In this document: positions 24,274 to 34,979 of the stretch, in pieces
Layout: every line of letters starts with the position of its first letter
Numbering within the stretch: position 1 is the first letter of the stretch
NCBI GenBank assembly: GCA_021809365.1
Contig: JAKBAC010000014.1
Location: 1 to 36,729 of the forward strand
Length of the DNA stretch: 36,729 nucleotides
Direction: 5' to 3'
Origin: Planctomycetota bacterium
Lineage (GTDB): Bacteria; Planctomycetota; Phycisphaerae; WQYP01
Position numbers and translations under genes: made by a program
The notes under the pieces: generated by a model
The model's database searches: none
The model's input: only the letters and a program-made list of their open reading frames with translations
Told to the model about the DNA's origin: nothing

Positions 24274-25227
24274 CGGGGAGTTGGCGATTTCTTCCTTGGG
24301 GGGAATTGGCCTTTTGGCGGCCCAGCGGCTGTTCACAATTCCGCCCGCCAGTGCCAGCGTCAACTCCACAAGTATCTGAAAAATCCGCGGTAGTGCCACC
24401 ACCACCACGACCAGCGCCGGCGTGCCGACGAGTGGCGCAATGAATAATGCCTGTACCGCTTCCCTTACGCCCAGCCCGCCGGGCAGCAGGCTGAACATTC
24501 CCAGGCTTACCGAAAGCGCGAAAACGCCGATTAATTCGGCGGTATGCACGACGCTGACGTGATGCACGCAGCTCACCGCCGCCCAGAGTGCTACACCACC
24601 AAATAACCAGCAGGGCAAAAACATCAGTACCGCGCAGATCATGTGCGAAAGTTTGAATCGTCGATGGGGAGGAATGGCTCCCTTGCCCATCGAACGCAGG
24701 GCGGTGTTGATAATCCAGAAGAAGATACGGGGATGGAACAGCCCCAGCAGGCCGGCCATGAGCATGCCGCAGCCCACGAGATACAACGGATGATTGCGTG
24801 CCGCCATCACCAGTGCTGTGGATCCGACCAGCGCCCCGGAAAGTGTATACATAGCATTTTCCAGAAGCGTGGAAAGCAGGCAGGTTTCACGCGACATGCC
24901 AACGCGATGCGTGCGTTCCAACCGCATGACCACCAGCAGGACTTTTCCGGGCGCATACTTTCCCATCTGGCTGAACGTATAAGCCCCCAGGAGGGGTATC
25001 ATGGCGCTGCGATCTCCCATCTGCCGCGCCAGCCAAAGCCACGTCAGTGCGTTGGTGGCCATGATGCCGATGAACGCCAGCGGAATAATGGCGCAATAAC
25101 GCCAGTCGATGCTTACGGGGTGCTGCCCGACTGTATGCCATGTTTCCGCCAGCCGCACGCCCACGAAGGTGAACACGGTGGCCATCACGACGATTTTGAG
25201 AATCAGAACGCCGGTCTTTTTTGTCAC
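24268..25227 (-). CDS. UPF0104/LPG-synthase-type integral membrane protein
   Basis: A 319-residue membrane protein with about seven to eight hydrophobic helices, matching the UPF0104 / lysylphosphatidylglycerol synthase transmembrane family (also AglD-like). The two family hallmarks are FSQMGKYAPGK at residues 85-95 and LLPGGLGVREA near 254-264. Members lacking the soluble synthase domain, as here, are often found near glycolipid or polyprenyl-linked sugar genes and are thought to be flippase-like; this one has no such neighbour. The frame begins with a plausible MTKKTGVLILKIVV, a lysine-rich start followed by the first helix. It overlaps the mlaF stop by six bases in convergent orientation. 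Confidence 0.85.
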   Translation of the reverse strand: MTKKTGVLILKIVVMATVFTFVGVRLAETWHTVGQHPVSIDWRYCAIIPLAFIGIMATNALTWLWLARQMGDRSAMIPLLGAYTFSQMGKYAPGKVLLVVMRLERTHRVGMSRETCLLSTLLENAMYTLSGALVGSTALVMAARNHPLYLVGCGMLMAGLLGLFHPRIFFWIINTALRSMGKGAIPPHRRFKLSHMICAVLMFLPCWLFGGVALWAAVSCVHHVSVVHTAELIGVFALSVSLGMFSLLPGGLGVREAVQALFIAPLVGTPALVVVVVALPRIFQILVELTLALAGGIVNSRWAAKRPIPPKEEIANSPS

Positions 25228-25372
25228 AGCCTGTCATCCGCCTTGAATTCAATTTCCGGGTGCAACCCACGCAAAGCCATCAATGCCGTGGGCCGGCCGG
25301 TACGATACTCTTGATTACATTATGGCGTAAATGCCGGTAGTTGTCTGTTTATGCGGGCGTGACAGAGCATGT

Positions 25373-25395
25373 GGGCATGGCAATAACTCCGAACC
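25373..25395 (-). mobile_element. MITE-like element, end fragment
   Basis: GGGCATGGCAATAACTCCG followed by AACC matches the reverse complement of the element right end (GTGGCAATAAATCCGAACC) with two changes. Only weak similarity continues into the GGGGGCTGGGGTGCG that follows, so this is a remnant. Confidence 0.6.
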
Positions 25396-25634
25396 AGGGG
25401 GCTGGGGTGCGAGTTTCCAGGACGAACCCTTTTCTAAGCGCCGGCATTTATCGTTGCGTTCGAAGGGATAGATTCCTATGTCCGGCATCGGAGAATTACC
25501 TAGGGTCGATTCAGTGAGCTACCGATATACAAGCCGTGCGGTAATCGCGATGATGATGAGCGTGATACTTGTGGATCACCCACATGGTGCCGCCGAGGGC
25601 TGGCCGGGTGATTCTGATGATCCATCTTGCCCTC

Positions 25635-25684
25635 GCATGGCCGGTACAGGGTGGCAGCTTCCCTCGCCGGCCATGCACTTTTTT
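25635..25684 (+). terminator. Intrinsic terminator without an assigned gene
   Basis: GCATGGCCGG (25635-25644) pairs perfectly with CCGGCCATGC (25667-25676), an inner AGGG/CCCT pair extends the stem, and six Ts follow at 25679-25684. It works for plus-strand transcripts only. No plus-strand gene ends nearby. Confidence 0.8.
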
Positions 25685-25855
25685 ATAGACTATTTTTATT
25701 GGCCGGGGGTATCGGCTGCCGCCGCGGAGCCGACGAAGTGTGAATAGCAAAGCCGAGTGTGGCCGGTGTGGAGCGAAAATTTCACGCCAAGCTGATGAGA
25801 TATGACCACGGGAGAAGACCACAGATTCCACGAATATGGGAAGCCATGCCGACAA

Positions 25856-26311
25856 TTATCCAACCGGCTGTGGCTGCGGTTCTAATTCGCGCACGCTGCG
25901 CCGTCCGGAAAATCCGGTGGCAATGTCGTGCCAGTAGCTGATGGAGGGTTCCCCGATCTGCCAGCACAATAGAATCGTGCGGTCATTAAAACGCGATGGG
26001 AAATCAACCAGCCCACGGGTCGGGTCTTTGAGTTGCACACCAATCGCGGCAAGTTCTTCGATCAGCCGCCCCAATTGCTCGGTCAATGTGTCAAATTTTG
26101 ATTCAATCACTTTGGCCTGTTCCTGCGTTGGTTGTTCACGGCTCGAAGCGGTCTGATGCACCAGTGTGCGGCGCTGAAGTTCGATACTCTGAATATCTTC
26201 CGCAATGCGCTTGACCAACACCAGAGCACGATTGGCTTCGGCCAGGGTAAAGTAATGCCGGGGCGCGGTTATCTGTGGTTCCTGATCTTCCGATGAGGTC
26301 GAATGCGTCAT
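25856..26311 (-). CDS. DUF2203 domain protein
   Basis: A 151-residue protein of the DUF2203 family, which is of unknown function. Family hallmarks are the FTLAEANRALVLVKRI start (about residues 21-36), a helical middle with Glu/Gln-rich heptads, ELAAIGVQLKDPTRGLVDFPSR (about 86-107), and ILLCWQIGEPSISYWHDIATGFSGRR near the C-terminus. It is probably cytoplasmic. It lies 174 bp downstream of the MoxR ATPase on the same strand; a shared transcript is possible but the gap is large. The ribosome-binding site is weak. Confidence 0.85.
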   Translation of the reverse strand: MTHSTSSEDQEPQITAPRHYFTLAEANRALVLVKRIAEDIQSIELQRRTLVHQTASSREQPTQEQAKVIESKFDTLTEQLGRLIEELAAIGVQLKDPTRGLVDFPSRFNDRTILLCWQIGEPSISYWHDIATGFSGRRSVRELEPQPQPVG

Positions 26312-26485
26312 AGCACAAACCGCCTTTCCGGCTCTAAGCCCTTTTCCTGCGTGCGTTAGTTCATTAACGCCTCTCCCTATAATAGGCCATCAGAAACTCA
26401 ATCGGCACTTTCTTTCATGCAACTTCAAAGAATGCCGACATTCTGACGGAATTTATTTTACCCTCCATCGCCCCAAATCGCCTGG

Positions 26486-27568
<1,083 letters not shown>

Positions 27569-28100
27569 CCGTGCACTCCAAAAAATTGCGTCCGGCTTAC
27601 GCCGAATCGAAATTGTCATCGGCGTATCACCGCTGCTGCATCGTCAGCCTAACGCCCGGATCGGCTGTTTGTTGCCGACGTTGGCGGTGTCTCTTGCTGG
27701 CCGACCCGTGCTGAATTGTAACCGACGAACGCCATGGTTCGCCAGAAGCTCCCCTGCGCAAAGTGGCCGGGGTGCGCTTATAAATCCGAACCAGCGCACA
27801 GGGACGCCCCGCCCCCTTTTTAGCCGCGCGTGATTGCACCGCGCGTTGTCCGCGGCAGTCGTCGGTATTGAGAAAGTAGAAAGTAGACCGCGGAGACTGC
27901 CTCACCTTGCGGCAGCATCAAATAGTTCCAGCCTTATGTGCTCTACTGTTCAACTCTCTACTGTTCCCTGCTCTGCGGCAACAGCCGCCGCCACCGGTGC
28001 CCGGAATTATTGCCACGCTCGGATAACCCGGTGTGGTTGGCGGTAATAGACATGCGCCCGGTAATGTCGTAGCATTTTGGCCAGTAATTTGGAGTCCGGA
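27569..28100. other. Divergent spacer holding inverted MITE copy
   Basis: A 532-bp spacer between divergent moxR and the DegT gene. About half is the inverted element at 27769-28016; a short GATAACCCGGTG fragment of the 85-bp hairpin element follows at 28022-28033. No protein gene is supported. Confidence 0.6.
27769..28016 (-). mobile_element. MITE-like element, copy 5 (inverted)
   Basis: About 248 bp in the opposite orientation to the other copies. The plus-strand left edge GGGGTGCGCTTATAAATCCG is a degraded right end; the other edge CCGGAATTATTGCCAC is a good left end. The inside carries the complements of the shared blocks: GTCGTCGGTATTGAGAAAGT, TGCCTCACCTTGCGGCAGCA and TTATGTGCTCTACTG. 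No clear target duplication is seen. Confidence 0.82.
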
Positions 28101-29243
28101 ATGTCAGATAAAACCACCCAGCGAGCAGTGAACCGCAACGTTTCGCCTGTGCCGATGTTTGAGATATTAACGCAATATCAGTTGCTGCGCGCGGATATGG
28201 AGCAGGCGATCCGTGTTGTTTTGGATTCCACGGAATATATCGGTGGCCGGGCGCTCAAGGAATTTGAAGCCAATCTCGGAGCGTTATTTAACGCCCGCGC
28301 TGTGGCTGTCTCCAGCGGCACCGATGCCATTCTGGCATCGCTGATGGCACTGGGCATTGGACGTGGCGATAAGGTCATCACGACCCCATTTACCTTTTTT
28401 GCAACCGCTGGTTGTATCACGCGCTGCGGCGCAAAACCAGTCTTTGTGGATATTGATCCCGTCACTTTTCTCATGCGGACAGATGCGATTGCGTCCGTGG
28501 CTGATTCCACAACAAAGGCGATTATCCCCGTCCATTTGTTTGGCCAAATGTGCGAAATGGACGCGCTGGCGCAAACGTGTGACAAACATCATCTGACGAT
28601 TGTGGAAGATGCCGCCCAGTGCATTGGGGCTGCGGACAGCCGGGGCAGAGTGCCCGGTGAACTTGGCCGCACGGCCTGTCTTTCATTTTACCCTACCAAA
28701 AATCTCGGAGCCGCCGGTGATGCCGGTGCTGTTATTACCCGCGATATGGTGCTGGCGGGGCGGCTGGAGCAGACGCGCCAACATGGCGAAACCAGCCGCT
28801 ACCATCATGCGTTTGTCGGAGGAAATTTCCGCCTGGATGGTATTCAGTGCGCGGTGCTGAACGTCAAACTGAAATATCTGGATAAGTGGAACAATCGCCG
28901 CCGGCAGATTGCCGCGTATTATTCATCACGCTTTAAGAATACCGATGTGCAGGCTCCCGTCGAAATTCCCGGCACGCATCATGTGTATCATCAATATGTG
29001 GTGCGCGTGCCCAAACGCGATGCGGTGAAGGAGCATCTTCAGAAACAGGGTATCGGCTCGGCAATTTATTATCCGCGTTCGCTGCATCTGCAGGAATGCT
29101 TCAGCGATTTGGGATACAAAGAAGGGGCCTTCCCCATGGCGGAGCAGGCCTGTCGTGAAGTCTTGGCATTGCCGATATTTCCCGAATTAACCGATGCCCA
29201 GATCGAGCGCGTCGCGGATGGCCTGTTGGCGTTTTTTATGTAA
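28101..29243 (+). CDS. DegT/DnrJ/EryC1/StrS-family aminotransferase
   Basis: A 380-residue PLP-dependent sugar aminotransferase of the type that aminates nucleotide-linked keto-sugars for polysaccharides, glycans or antibiotics. The Schiff-base lysine is Lys200 (LSFYPTKNLGAAGDAGA); Asp170 and Gln173 in VEDAAQCIG contact the cofactor; SSGTDAI (71-77) holds the phosphate. Length is typical. The ATG at 28101 has GGAG six bases upstream; a start 24 bases earlier lacks one. The exact sugar is unknown, and no nucleotide-sugar dehydratase or glycosyltransferase genes are adjacent. Confidence 0.92.
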   Translation: MSDKTTQRAVNRNVSPVPMFEILTQYQLLRADMEQAIRVVLDSTEYIGGRALKEFEANLGALFNARAVAVSSGTDAILASLMALGIGRGDKVITTPFTFFATAGCITRCGAKPVFVDIDPVTFLMRTDAIASVADSTTKAIIPVHLFGQMCEMDALAQTCDKHHLTIVEDAAQCIGAADSRGRVPGELGRTACLSFYPTKNLGAAGDAGAVITRDMVLAGRLEQTRQHGETSRYHHAFVGGNFRLDGIQCAVLNVKLKYLDKWNNRRRQIAAYYSSRFKNTDVQAPVEIPGTHHVYHQYVVRVPKRDAVKEHLQKQGIGSAIYYPRSLHLQECFSDLGYKEGAFPMAEQACREVLALPIFPELTDAQIERVADGLLAFFM

Positions 29244-29400
29244 AGCAATTGATTTTGGCGTATACCGCGGCGGCACCCGGTGTAAAAAGCAAAAGCTCCT
29301 CGGACGGTTCAGATAGATTTTTTGCGGATACTCCGGAATGAGGGCAAATCGGCTATAATACAAATGGATGGTCGGGGATGGAGTATGGATAGCGGCAAAA

Positions 29401-29455
29401 GTTCCAATTGCTGTGACAAAAGAAATCGCCTCGCGCGATTGCTTCTTTTGGCGGA
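29401..29455 (+). promoter_or_regulatory. Candidate structured leader / hairpin
   Basis: AAAAGAA (29418-29424) pairs with TTCTTTT (29443-29449), ATCGC pairs with GCGAT inside it, and GTTCC (29401-29405) pairs with GGAAC (29451-29455) outside. It lies about 85 bp upstream of the small gene at 29540. It could be a bidirectional terminator after the DegT gene or a leader structure. Confidence 0.4.
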
Positions 29456-29539
29456 ACATCAGTTGCTTTTGAACGCACCATCGCCGGTGCCAGGCCCTTT
29501 GGCTTGGTCGGAACATGTTTTCTAACAGGAGTTTACACC

Positions 29540-29845
29540 ATGGCCAAGAAAATCGATACAGACAGTGTGCTCTATCTGGTGGCGACGGACACAACCAATC
29601 TCTGGCAGAATTGCCGGGGCAAACCGATCAACGGTTGGTTGTCGCGATTTGACCGCCCCGTCGAAGTTCAGTTGATTCAGAGCCGCGAGCAAAACAAAGT
29701 GACATTTGAACCTTACGAAGGCGGCGAGAAAGCCAAAGGCCTGAGAATCTCCGCATCGGATGCTGAGTTCTGGACGAAATTGGTCGGTGGCGCAAGCAAC
29801 AACGATCAACGGCGCTTTCAGATTTCATGCCGCTTCACGAGTTGA
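29540..29845 (+). CDS. Small hypothetical protein
   Basis: A 101-residue protein I do not recognise. It starts MAKKIDTDSVLYLVATDTTN, has no signal peptide, membrane segment or cysteine motif, and contains a mixed polar composition with two Trp-containing segments (TTNLWQNCRG, AEFWTKLVGG). Coding is supported by a clear AGGAG eight bases before the ATG and codon use like that of neighbouring genes. An in-frame ATG at 29504 precedes the ribosome-binding site and is unlikely. It is flanked by the DegT aminotransferase upstream and a converging PHP phosphatase downstream. Confidence 0.65.
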   Translation: MAKKIDTDSVLYLVATDTTNLWQNCRGKPINGWLSRFDRPVEVQLIQSREQNKVTFEPYEGGEKAKGLRISASDAEFWTKLVGGASNNDQRRFQISCRFTS

Positions 29846-29953
29846 AATTATGATCTTTGTGACCGTTCACAGCGACGCGACAAACCGCCGACGTGAATGT
29901 AAACCGAAAGATAGTGAGTCGATCTGGGAATTCCGTCGCGCCGCAAACGCTCC

Positions 29954-29982
29954 AGCACCGTGGTGATAACCCGGTGCCGTTT
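29954..29982 (+). repeat. Half copy of the 85-bp hairpin element
   Basis: AGCACCGTGGTGATAACCCG followed by GTGCCGTT matches 7219-7246 with a single substitution. The complementary right half is missing. Confidence 0.6.
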
Positions 29983-30009
29983 GCCCCCGCGCGAAACAGC
30001 GATTGGACT

Positions 30010-30726
30010 TCAGCATATCCAGAGTTTGCCGGGATTGTTGATTGTGAGATCATTGAGAATCTTTTCGCCCACGAGGTCTTTGGCGCGTTCAAAACCCTTG
30101 AGGCGGGCGGCGACATGTTCAAAGCGGTGGCAATCAGATCCGAGCATGAAATAGCGGCCATCTTGAAGGAAGCGTTCCGCGAGAAGCCGATGCGGTTCGG
30201 GTTCCGACCCGCCCAGTGGGCCCAAGTTGCCTTGAAACAGCACGCCACGATCGGCCAGCGTCTGAATAAAATTTGGATCTTTGAGCATGGCGAGCATTCG
30301 CTCGGGGTGCGCCAGAATCACCTTAAAACCTTGTGTTTGTAACCAATCCACACATTGATCCGCCCATGCGGGCCAATCCGGCTCCCACAAATCCGCCAGC
30401 ACATAGCGTGTGTTCATACCAAAGGTGGGCACCAGGCTGATGTCCTTCCAGCGGGCCAATTCCGGTGAAAGGCGCAGTTCGCCGCCCGGCCGGAATTCCG
30501 CAGCGATGGCCGCCATGGCCATTTGTCGGCGAAATTCGGTGATGGCCGCGATTGTGGCATCGGGCCGGATGTCGCACATATCGGTTGGACCCGTATGGGG
30601 TGTGAGAAAAAAGCGGGTGTAGCCTTTTTCCATAAACGCCCGAATGCAGGGAACGGAATCCGCGTATGTACGGCATCCATCGTCCATGCCGGGCAGGTAA
30701 TGATTATGTACGTCAATGCGGCTCAT
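30010..30726 (-). CDS. PHP-domain phosphatase, CpsB/YwqE type
   Basis: A 238-residue metal-dependent phosphatase of the polymerase-and-histidinol-phosphatase (PHP) superfamily, similar to CpsB/CapC/YwqE tyrosine phosphatases that control capsule and exopolysaccharide kinases. Metal-binding residues are His7 and His9 (IDVHNHYLPGMDDG), His44 (LTPHTG), Glu83, His140 (ILAHPER) and Asp198/His200 (LGSDCHR). Length is normal. An AGGA lies about 11 bases before the ATG. The cognate tyrosine kinase is not in the window; with the nearby DegT aminotransferase it may serve surface polysaccharide synthesis, which is inference. Confidence 0.88.
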   Translation of the reverse strand: MSRIDVHNHYLPGMDDGCRTYADSVPCIRAFMEKGYTRFFLTPHTGPTDMCDIRPDATIAAITEFRRQMAMAAIAAEFRPGGELRLSPELARWKDISLVPTFGMNTRYVLADLWEPDWPAWADQCVDWLQTQGFKVILAHPERMLAMLKDPNFIQTLADRGVLFQGNLGPLGGSEPEPHRLLAERFLQDGRYFMLGSDCHRFEHVAARLKGFERAKDLVGEKILNDLTINNPGKLWIC

Positions 30727-30870
30727 GGTTTTTATCGTCCTGGCATCAGGTCTGGCGCTCTATTGCAAGAAAATTTCAGGTTGGCGACCCATCAAAGGGC
30801 ACATCCACAGACGCCATGGCTCCCCACCGCCCCTGATCGTGCGCTGTAACCGAGCACCCGTTGCGGCGGA

Positions 30871-32727
30871 TTAACCGGAGACCATCTCCATATCGGCATC
30901 GGACCGTCCCATGCGTTTGCGGTCATTTTCCTTGAGATACCGTTTGCGCAGGCGAATGGTTTTCGGTGTGATTTCCACCAATTCATCATCTTCAATATAT
31001 TCCAATGCTATTTCCAGCGACATGTCCCGGGGTGGTTTGAGAATGATATTTTTGTCACTGGATGTCGTGCGCATGTTGGAAAGTTTTTTCTCCCGGCATA
31101 CGTTGACGGTAATATCGGTGTCCTTGTTGTATTCACCGACAATCATGCCTTCATATACTTCATCGCCGGGTTTGACGAACATCACGCCGCGCTCCTGCAG
31201 GGTATCCAGGGCGTAGGCATTGGTAGTGCCCAGTTCCATACTGACCATCACGCCATTCTGCCGCCCCGGCAGAGCGCCGCGGATAAACTGATAATCATGG
31301 AACGTGTGGTGCATGACCGCTTCACCCTGAGTGGCATTGAGAAGCCGGGTGCGCAGACCAATCAGGCCGCGGGCGGGAATTGTAAATTCCAGATGCGTCA
31401 TATTGCCCTTGGCATCCATGCGCACCAGTTCACCACGTCGATTACCGATGGATTCCATGACGGAACCAACGTGCTGCTGCGGTACATCGATGACCAGGTT
31501 TTCCACTGGCTCGCACTTTTTGCCATTAAGTTCCTTGAAGATCACTTTGGGCTTGCTGATCTGCAGCTCATAGCCTTCGCGGCGCATGTTCTCAAGCAAT
31601 ACACCCAAGTGCAGCAGACCGCGGCCACTGACGCGCAAGGAATCCGCGGATGAGGTGTCCTCCACCAGCAGTGCCACATTGCTTTGCAGTTCACGATACA
31701 ACCGATCGCGCACGTTGCGGCTGGTGATGAATTTGCCCTCGCGCCCGGCGAAGGGTGAGTCATTCACGCTGAAAATCATGCTCAGCGTGGGTTCATCGAC
31801 ATCAATGAGCGGCAACGCCACGGGATGCTCTGTGGCGGCGATGGTGTCGCCGATGTCCACATCCTCAATGCCGACAACGGCGCAAATGTCACCGGCTTCA
31901 ACATGTTCGGCCTTTTCCCGGCCCAAACCGGCGAAGAGATACAACTCGGTAATATCATGTGATTCGACTTTGCCGTCACGCTTCATCAGGGCGATCTTTT
32001 CCCCTTTGCGCAGGTAGCCGTTGAATACGCGGCCAATGCCGATGCGTCCGACATACTCGTTGTAATCGATATTGGTAATCTGCATCTGCAAAGGCTTTTC
32101 AAGATCGGCGACGGGGCCGGGAATTTTCTTGACAATCGTCTCCAGCAGCGGGCGCATATCCTTGTTGGTGTCCGCGGGGTCCAGCCGGGCAAAACCCGCG
32201 CGGCCGGAGGCGTAAATCACCGGGAAATCCAGCGCGTCGTCGCCGGCCTCAAGCTCGACGAACAAATCGAAGATTTCATTGAGGACTTCATCTGGCCGGG
32301 AGTCCGGCCTGTCAATTTTATTGATGACCACAATGGGCTTGATGTGGTAATGAAATGCCTTCTTGAGTACAAACCGCGTCTGGGGCATTGGGCCTTCAAA
32401 GGCGTCTACCAGCAGCAGCACCCCATCGGCCATCTTCAGAACACGTTCCACCTCGCCGCCGAAATCGGCGTGTCCGGGGGTATCAATAATGTTAATTTTG
32501 CGCATGACGCCCGCCGCATCGACATAATTCATGGCCACGTTTTTGGCCAGGATGGTAATACCGCGTTCGCGCTCCAGCGGGTTGTTATCGAGAATCAGCG
32601 TGTCTTCAGACATCTGGCCAGTACGAAACATACCTGATTGCCGCAAAAGCGCATCAACCAGAGTGGTCTTACCATGGTCAACGTGGGCGATAATGGCGAT
32701 ATTACGTAGTTCGTCTCGGCGTTTCAT
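30871..32727 (-). CDS. typA: Translational GTPase TypA/BipA
   Basis: A 618-residue ribosome-associated GTPase involved in 50S assembly and stress responses. G1 is AHVDHGKT (14-21), the switch region RERGITI (53-59), G3 [15 protein letters not shown] (82 on) and G4 NKID (136-139). Domains II, III and V and the TypA-specific C-terminal domain follow, including the [16 protein letters not shown] and [23 protein letters not shown] segments. Length is close to the standard 600-615. GGAA lies eight bases before the ATG. The leader contains a GC hairpin (32760-32782). It is divergent from the sigma factor gene. Confidence 0.95.
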   Translation of the reverse strand: MKRRDELRNIAIIAHVDHGKTTLVDALLRQSGMFRTGQMSEDTLILDNNPLERERGITILAKNVAMNYVDAAGVMRKINIIDTPGHADFGGEVERVLKMADGVLLLVDAFEGPMPQTRFVLKKAFHYHIKPIVVINKIDRPDSRPDEVLNEIFDLFVELEAGDDALDFPVIYASGRAGFARLDPADTNKDMRPLLETIVKKIPGPVADLEKPLQMQITNIDYNEYVGRIGIGRVFNGYLRKGEKIALMKRDGKVESHDITELYLFAGLGREKAEHVEAGDICAVVGIEDVDIGDTIAATEHPVALPLIDVDEPTLSMIFSVNDSPFAGREGKFITSRNVRDRLYRELQSNVALLVEDTSSADSLRVSGRGLLHLGVLLENMRREGYELQISKPKVIFKELNGKKCEPVENLVIDVPQQHVGSVMESIGNRRGELVRMDAKGNMTHLEFTIPARGLIGLRTRLLNATQGEAVMHHTFHDYQFIRGALPGRQNGVMVSMELGTTNAYALDTLQERGVMFVKPGDEVYEGMIVGEYNKDTDITVNVCREKKLSNMRTTSSDKNIILKPPRDMSLEIALEYIEDDELVEITPKTIRLRKRYLKENDRKRMGRSDADMEMVSG

Positions 32728-33167
32728 CGTGTGAGTTCCAATTCTTGAGGTTTTAATTCCGGCGGCTTCATGCCAGCCGCCGTCAAGCCCGCGTGCAGCG
32801 GTTGTTCAGCGCTTATGCGGCCTTACGGGCGGCCACAATACCAAAGAACCGCATTATAGCAGAAATCCGGTGATTGCACCAGAACCTGATTTTGGAATCT
32901 GATTTTGGAATCGGTGGTTCTCGACGGATTTGCAATAACATCCGCAATAGCGAACGCATTTTCAGCCAAGAGAGGCTTTATTGCCAGCTCAAGGCGAATG
33001 GAGAACGCGATTCTGAATATTATGCACCCTATTGAGGATGCCTGCTTGTGGGTCCCAAAACCCGACGGATACAAATTGGAAAAAAAACCGGCATTTTTTG
33101 CTGTTCAATCACGAAAAACCGCGATAAGATATGTAAGAAGGTGCGACTTAAGGAGTGTGCGCTCTTT
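32728..33167. other. Divergent spacer between typA and the sigma factor
   Basis: A 440-bp spacer. Near typA is a hairpin of CGGCGGCT (32760-32767) and AGCCGCCG (32775-32782), without a T-run, which would fall in the typA leader. A 13-bp tandem repeat TGATTTTGGAATC occurs at 32887-32899 and 32900-32912. The frame of the sigma gene is open back to 33048 but no ribosome-binding site supports that. Confidence 0.55.
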
Positions 33168-34979
33168 ATGATCTGGTCTGATCCAAAAATTGCGGAGCTG
33201 GCGAGACAGATGGCATTTACGCCGATGGGGCTGCGTCAACAGCAATTGAACGCGGCGCTAAGCCTGATGGCGGAGATTGACGTTACAGAAGACTATACGT
33301 GGGAATTCGTCCTTTATCGGGTAACGGGATATCGGCCCACCAAATCAGTCGATCACCTCATTTCCGGTCGCGCTTTATTGGCGGATATCGCCGGCTTGGT
33401 GGAGGTCGTTTCGGACACGCTGAATATTGCCGTGGCGGATGCCGGCGATGAAGTGCTTTCGCTGGATCAGATTACCGAAAAATTCAACGTTTCAACCAAG
33501 ACCATTCAGCGCTGGCGGCGGCGCGGACTGGCGGCGCGGCGATTTGTGTATCCCGATGGCGTTAAGCGGCTGGGCTTTCTGGTTGGAGAGGTTTCGCGGT
33601 ATGCGGCGCAATTTGCCTCACGCGTAAAAAAATCGGCCCAATTCCGGCAGCTTTCGGAAGAAGAAAAGGCGGACATTATTCGCCGGGCACGACGTTTGGC
33701 CGCACATTTTCCATGCTGCCTGAAAGTCATTTCCCGGCGCATCGCCCGCCATACCAGACGCAGTGCGGAGACCATTCGTTATGTGATTCGACGGTGGGAT
33801 GCGGAACATCCGGATCAGGCCATCTTCCAAGACGCGCCCGGAACGCTTTCCGAGCAGGATCGGCGCATCATTGTGGATTGTCTCAAACGCGGAATTACTG
33901 TGGAGTCTCTGGCGCGGCGCTATTGCCGCACCCGTTCGAGCATTTATCGGGTGGCCAGCCAGGATAAGGCGGAGCGGATCAAAAATCTGGTCATCCACTT
34001 TGTCACCAATCCACTGTTTGACCATCCGGATGCGGATCAGATTATTTTGAAATTGCTGCCCGAAAAAGCGCGGCAACACACGGATGAACCGGTCGTCGGT
34101 GCGAAGGGCGGAGAGCAATCGGTACTCCGAGAGCCGATTGTGCTGCGGCAGCCCACTGACATTCCCACGTATTTGTCGGATGTATTCCGCCAGCCGATGC
34201 TGCCGCATGCGGTGGTGATGGATGCCTTCCGGAGAATGAATTATCTGAAAGCCAAGGCTGCGCGTTTGCAGGCCCGCATTGATATTACCACCGCCCGCGC
34301 GGCGGAGCTGGAGAAAATTGAATCTCTTCTGGAAAGCGCCGGCATCATTCGCAATCAGATACTCCAGTCGCACCTCCGGGTGGTGGTGCATGTGGCCAGA
34401 AAGCACCAGCATTCCGGAAATGATCTCTTTGAATTAATTTCCGACGGCAATCTCTGGATGTTGCGCGCGGTGGATACCTTTGATTTTTCCCGGGGCGTAA
34501 AATTCAGCACCTATCTGACGTTTGTGCTGATGAAGAATTTCGCCCGGCGGCTTGGCGGCAACAGCACCCGCGTGGATGAACGACTGGTCATAACCCAGAA
34601 CGATCTGCTGGACGAAATCGGCGAATCGCAGGAGCCAAGCATTCCCGATGCCGTGGATATGCTGCTGATGCAGGGGCGGCTGATTGACGCCATGATGAAA
34701 CTCCCGGGGCGGGAGCGCGACCTGCTGGCATCTCATTATGGTCTGGAAGCCGGACAAAGTCCGATGAGCCTTTCACAAATAGCCGAGCAAATGGGAATTA
34801 CCAAGGGGCGTGTACGGCAATTGGAAGTTCGCGCCTTGGCACGTCTGCGCGAGATGCTCGAAGAACAGATGGATCGGCAGGCAGCGGACATCATCGGGTC
34901 GGCGAAACCCGGGCATCGGGACGCCGCCGATGTGGACGCCCAGACCAAAACATCAGCTCACGTCTCGGCTGTGGCATGA
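33168..34979 (+). CDS. Large sigma-70-family factor with N-terminal HTH segments
   Basis: A 603-residue protein. The C-terminal third is sigma-70: region 2 at about 396-460 (HLRVVVHVARKH, ELISDGNLWMLRAVDTFDFS, GVKFSTYLTFVL) and region 4 at about 512-562 (LPGRERDLLASHYGL, SLSQIAEQMGITKGRVRQLE). Region 3 is not evident. The first 390 residues are unlike standard sigma regions and contain three helix-turn-helix-like segments: LDQITEKFNVSTKTIQRWRR (about 99-118), VISRRIARHTRRSAETIRYV (about 187-206) and VESLARRYCRTRSSIYRVAS (about 245-264). A coiled-coil-like segment precedes region 2. AAGGAG lies 13 bases before the ATG. Genes controlled by it are unknown. Confidence 0.85.
   Translation: MIWSDPKIAELARQMAFTPMGLRQQQLNAALSLMAEIDVTEDYTWEFVLYRVTGYRPTKSVDHLISGRALLADIAGLVEVVSDTLNIAVADAGDEVLSLDQITEKFNVSTKTIQRWRRRGLAARRFVYPDGVKRLGFLVGEVSRYAAQFASRVKKSAQFRQLSEEEKADIIRRARRLAAHFPCCLKVISRRIARHTRRSAETIRYVIRRWDAEHPDQAIFQDAPGTLSEQDRRIIVDCLKRGITVESLARRYCRTRSSIYRVASQDKAERIKNLVIHFVTNPLFDHPDADQIILKLLPEKARQHTDEPVVGAKGGEQSVLREPIVLRQPTDIPTYLSDVFRQPMLPHAVVMDAFRRMNYLKAKAARLQARIDITTARAAELEKIESLLESAGIIRNQILQSHLRVVVHVARKHQHSGNDLFELISDGNLWMLRAVDTFDFSRGVKFSTYLTFVLMKNFARRLGGNSTRVDERLVITQNDLLDEIGESQEPSIPDAVDMLLMQGRLIDAMMKLPGRERDLLASHYGLEAGQSPMSLSQIAEQMGITKGRVRQLEVRALARLREMLEEQMDRQAADIIGSAKPGHRDAADVDAQTKTSAHVSAVA

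Larger units (their letters stand above)
25228..25855. other. Gene-free spacer with element fragment and orphan terminator
   Basis: This 628-bp spacer has no supported protein gene. It holds an end-fragment of the MITE-like family (25373-25395) and a strong plus-strand intrinsic terminator (25635-25684). An open frame from 25478 (89 codons, ATG preceded by AAGGGA) runs straight through the terminator stem, so it is doubtful. Confidence 0.6.

Noticed and set aside
25478..25747. 89-codon plus-strand frame with ATG and AAGGGA upstream
   Set aside because: It reads through an intrinsic terminator stem and T-run; kept only as a possible short transcript.
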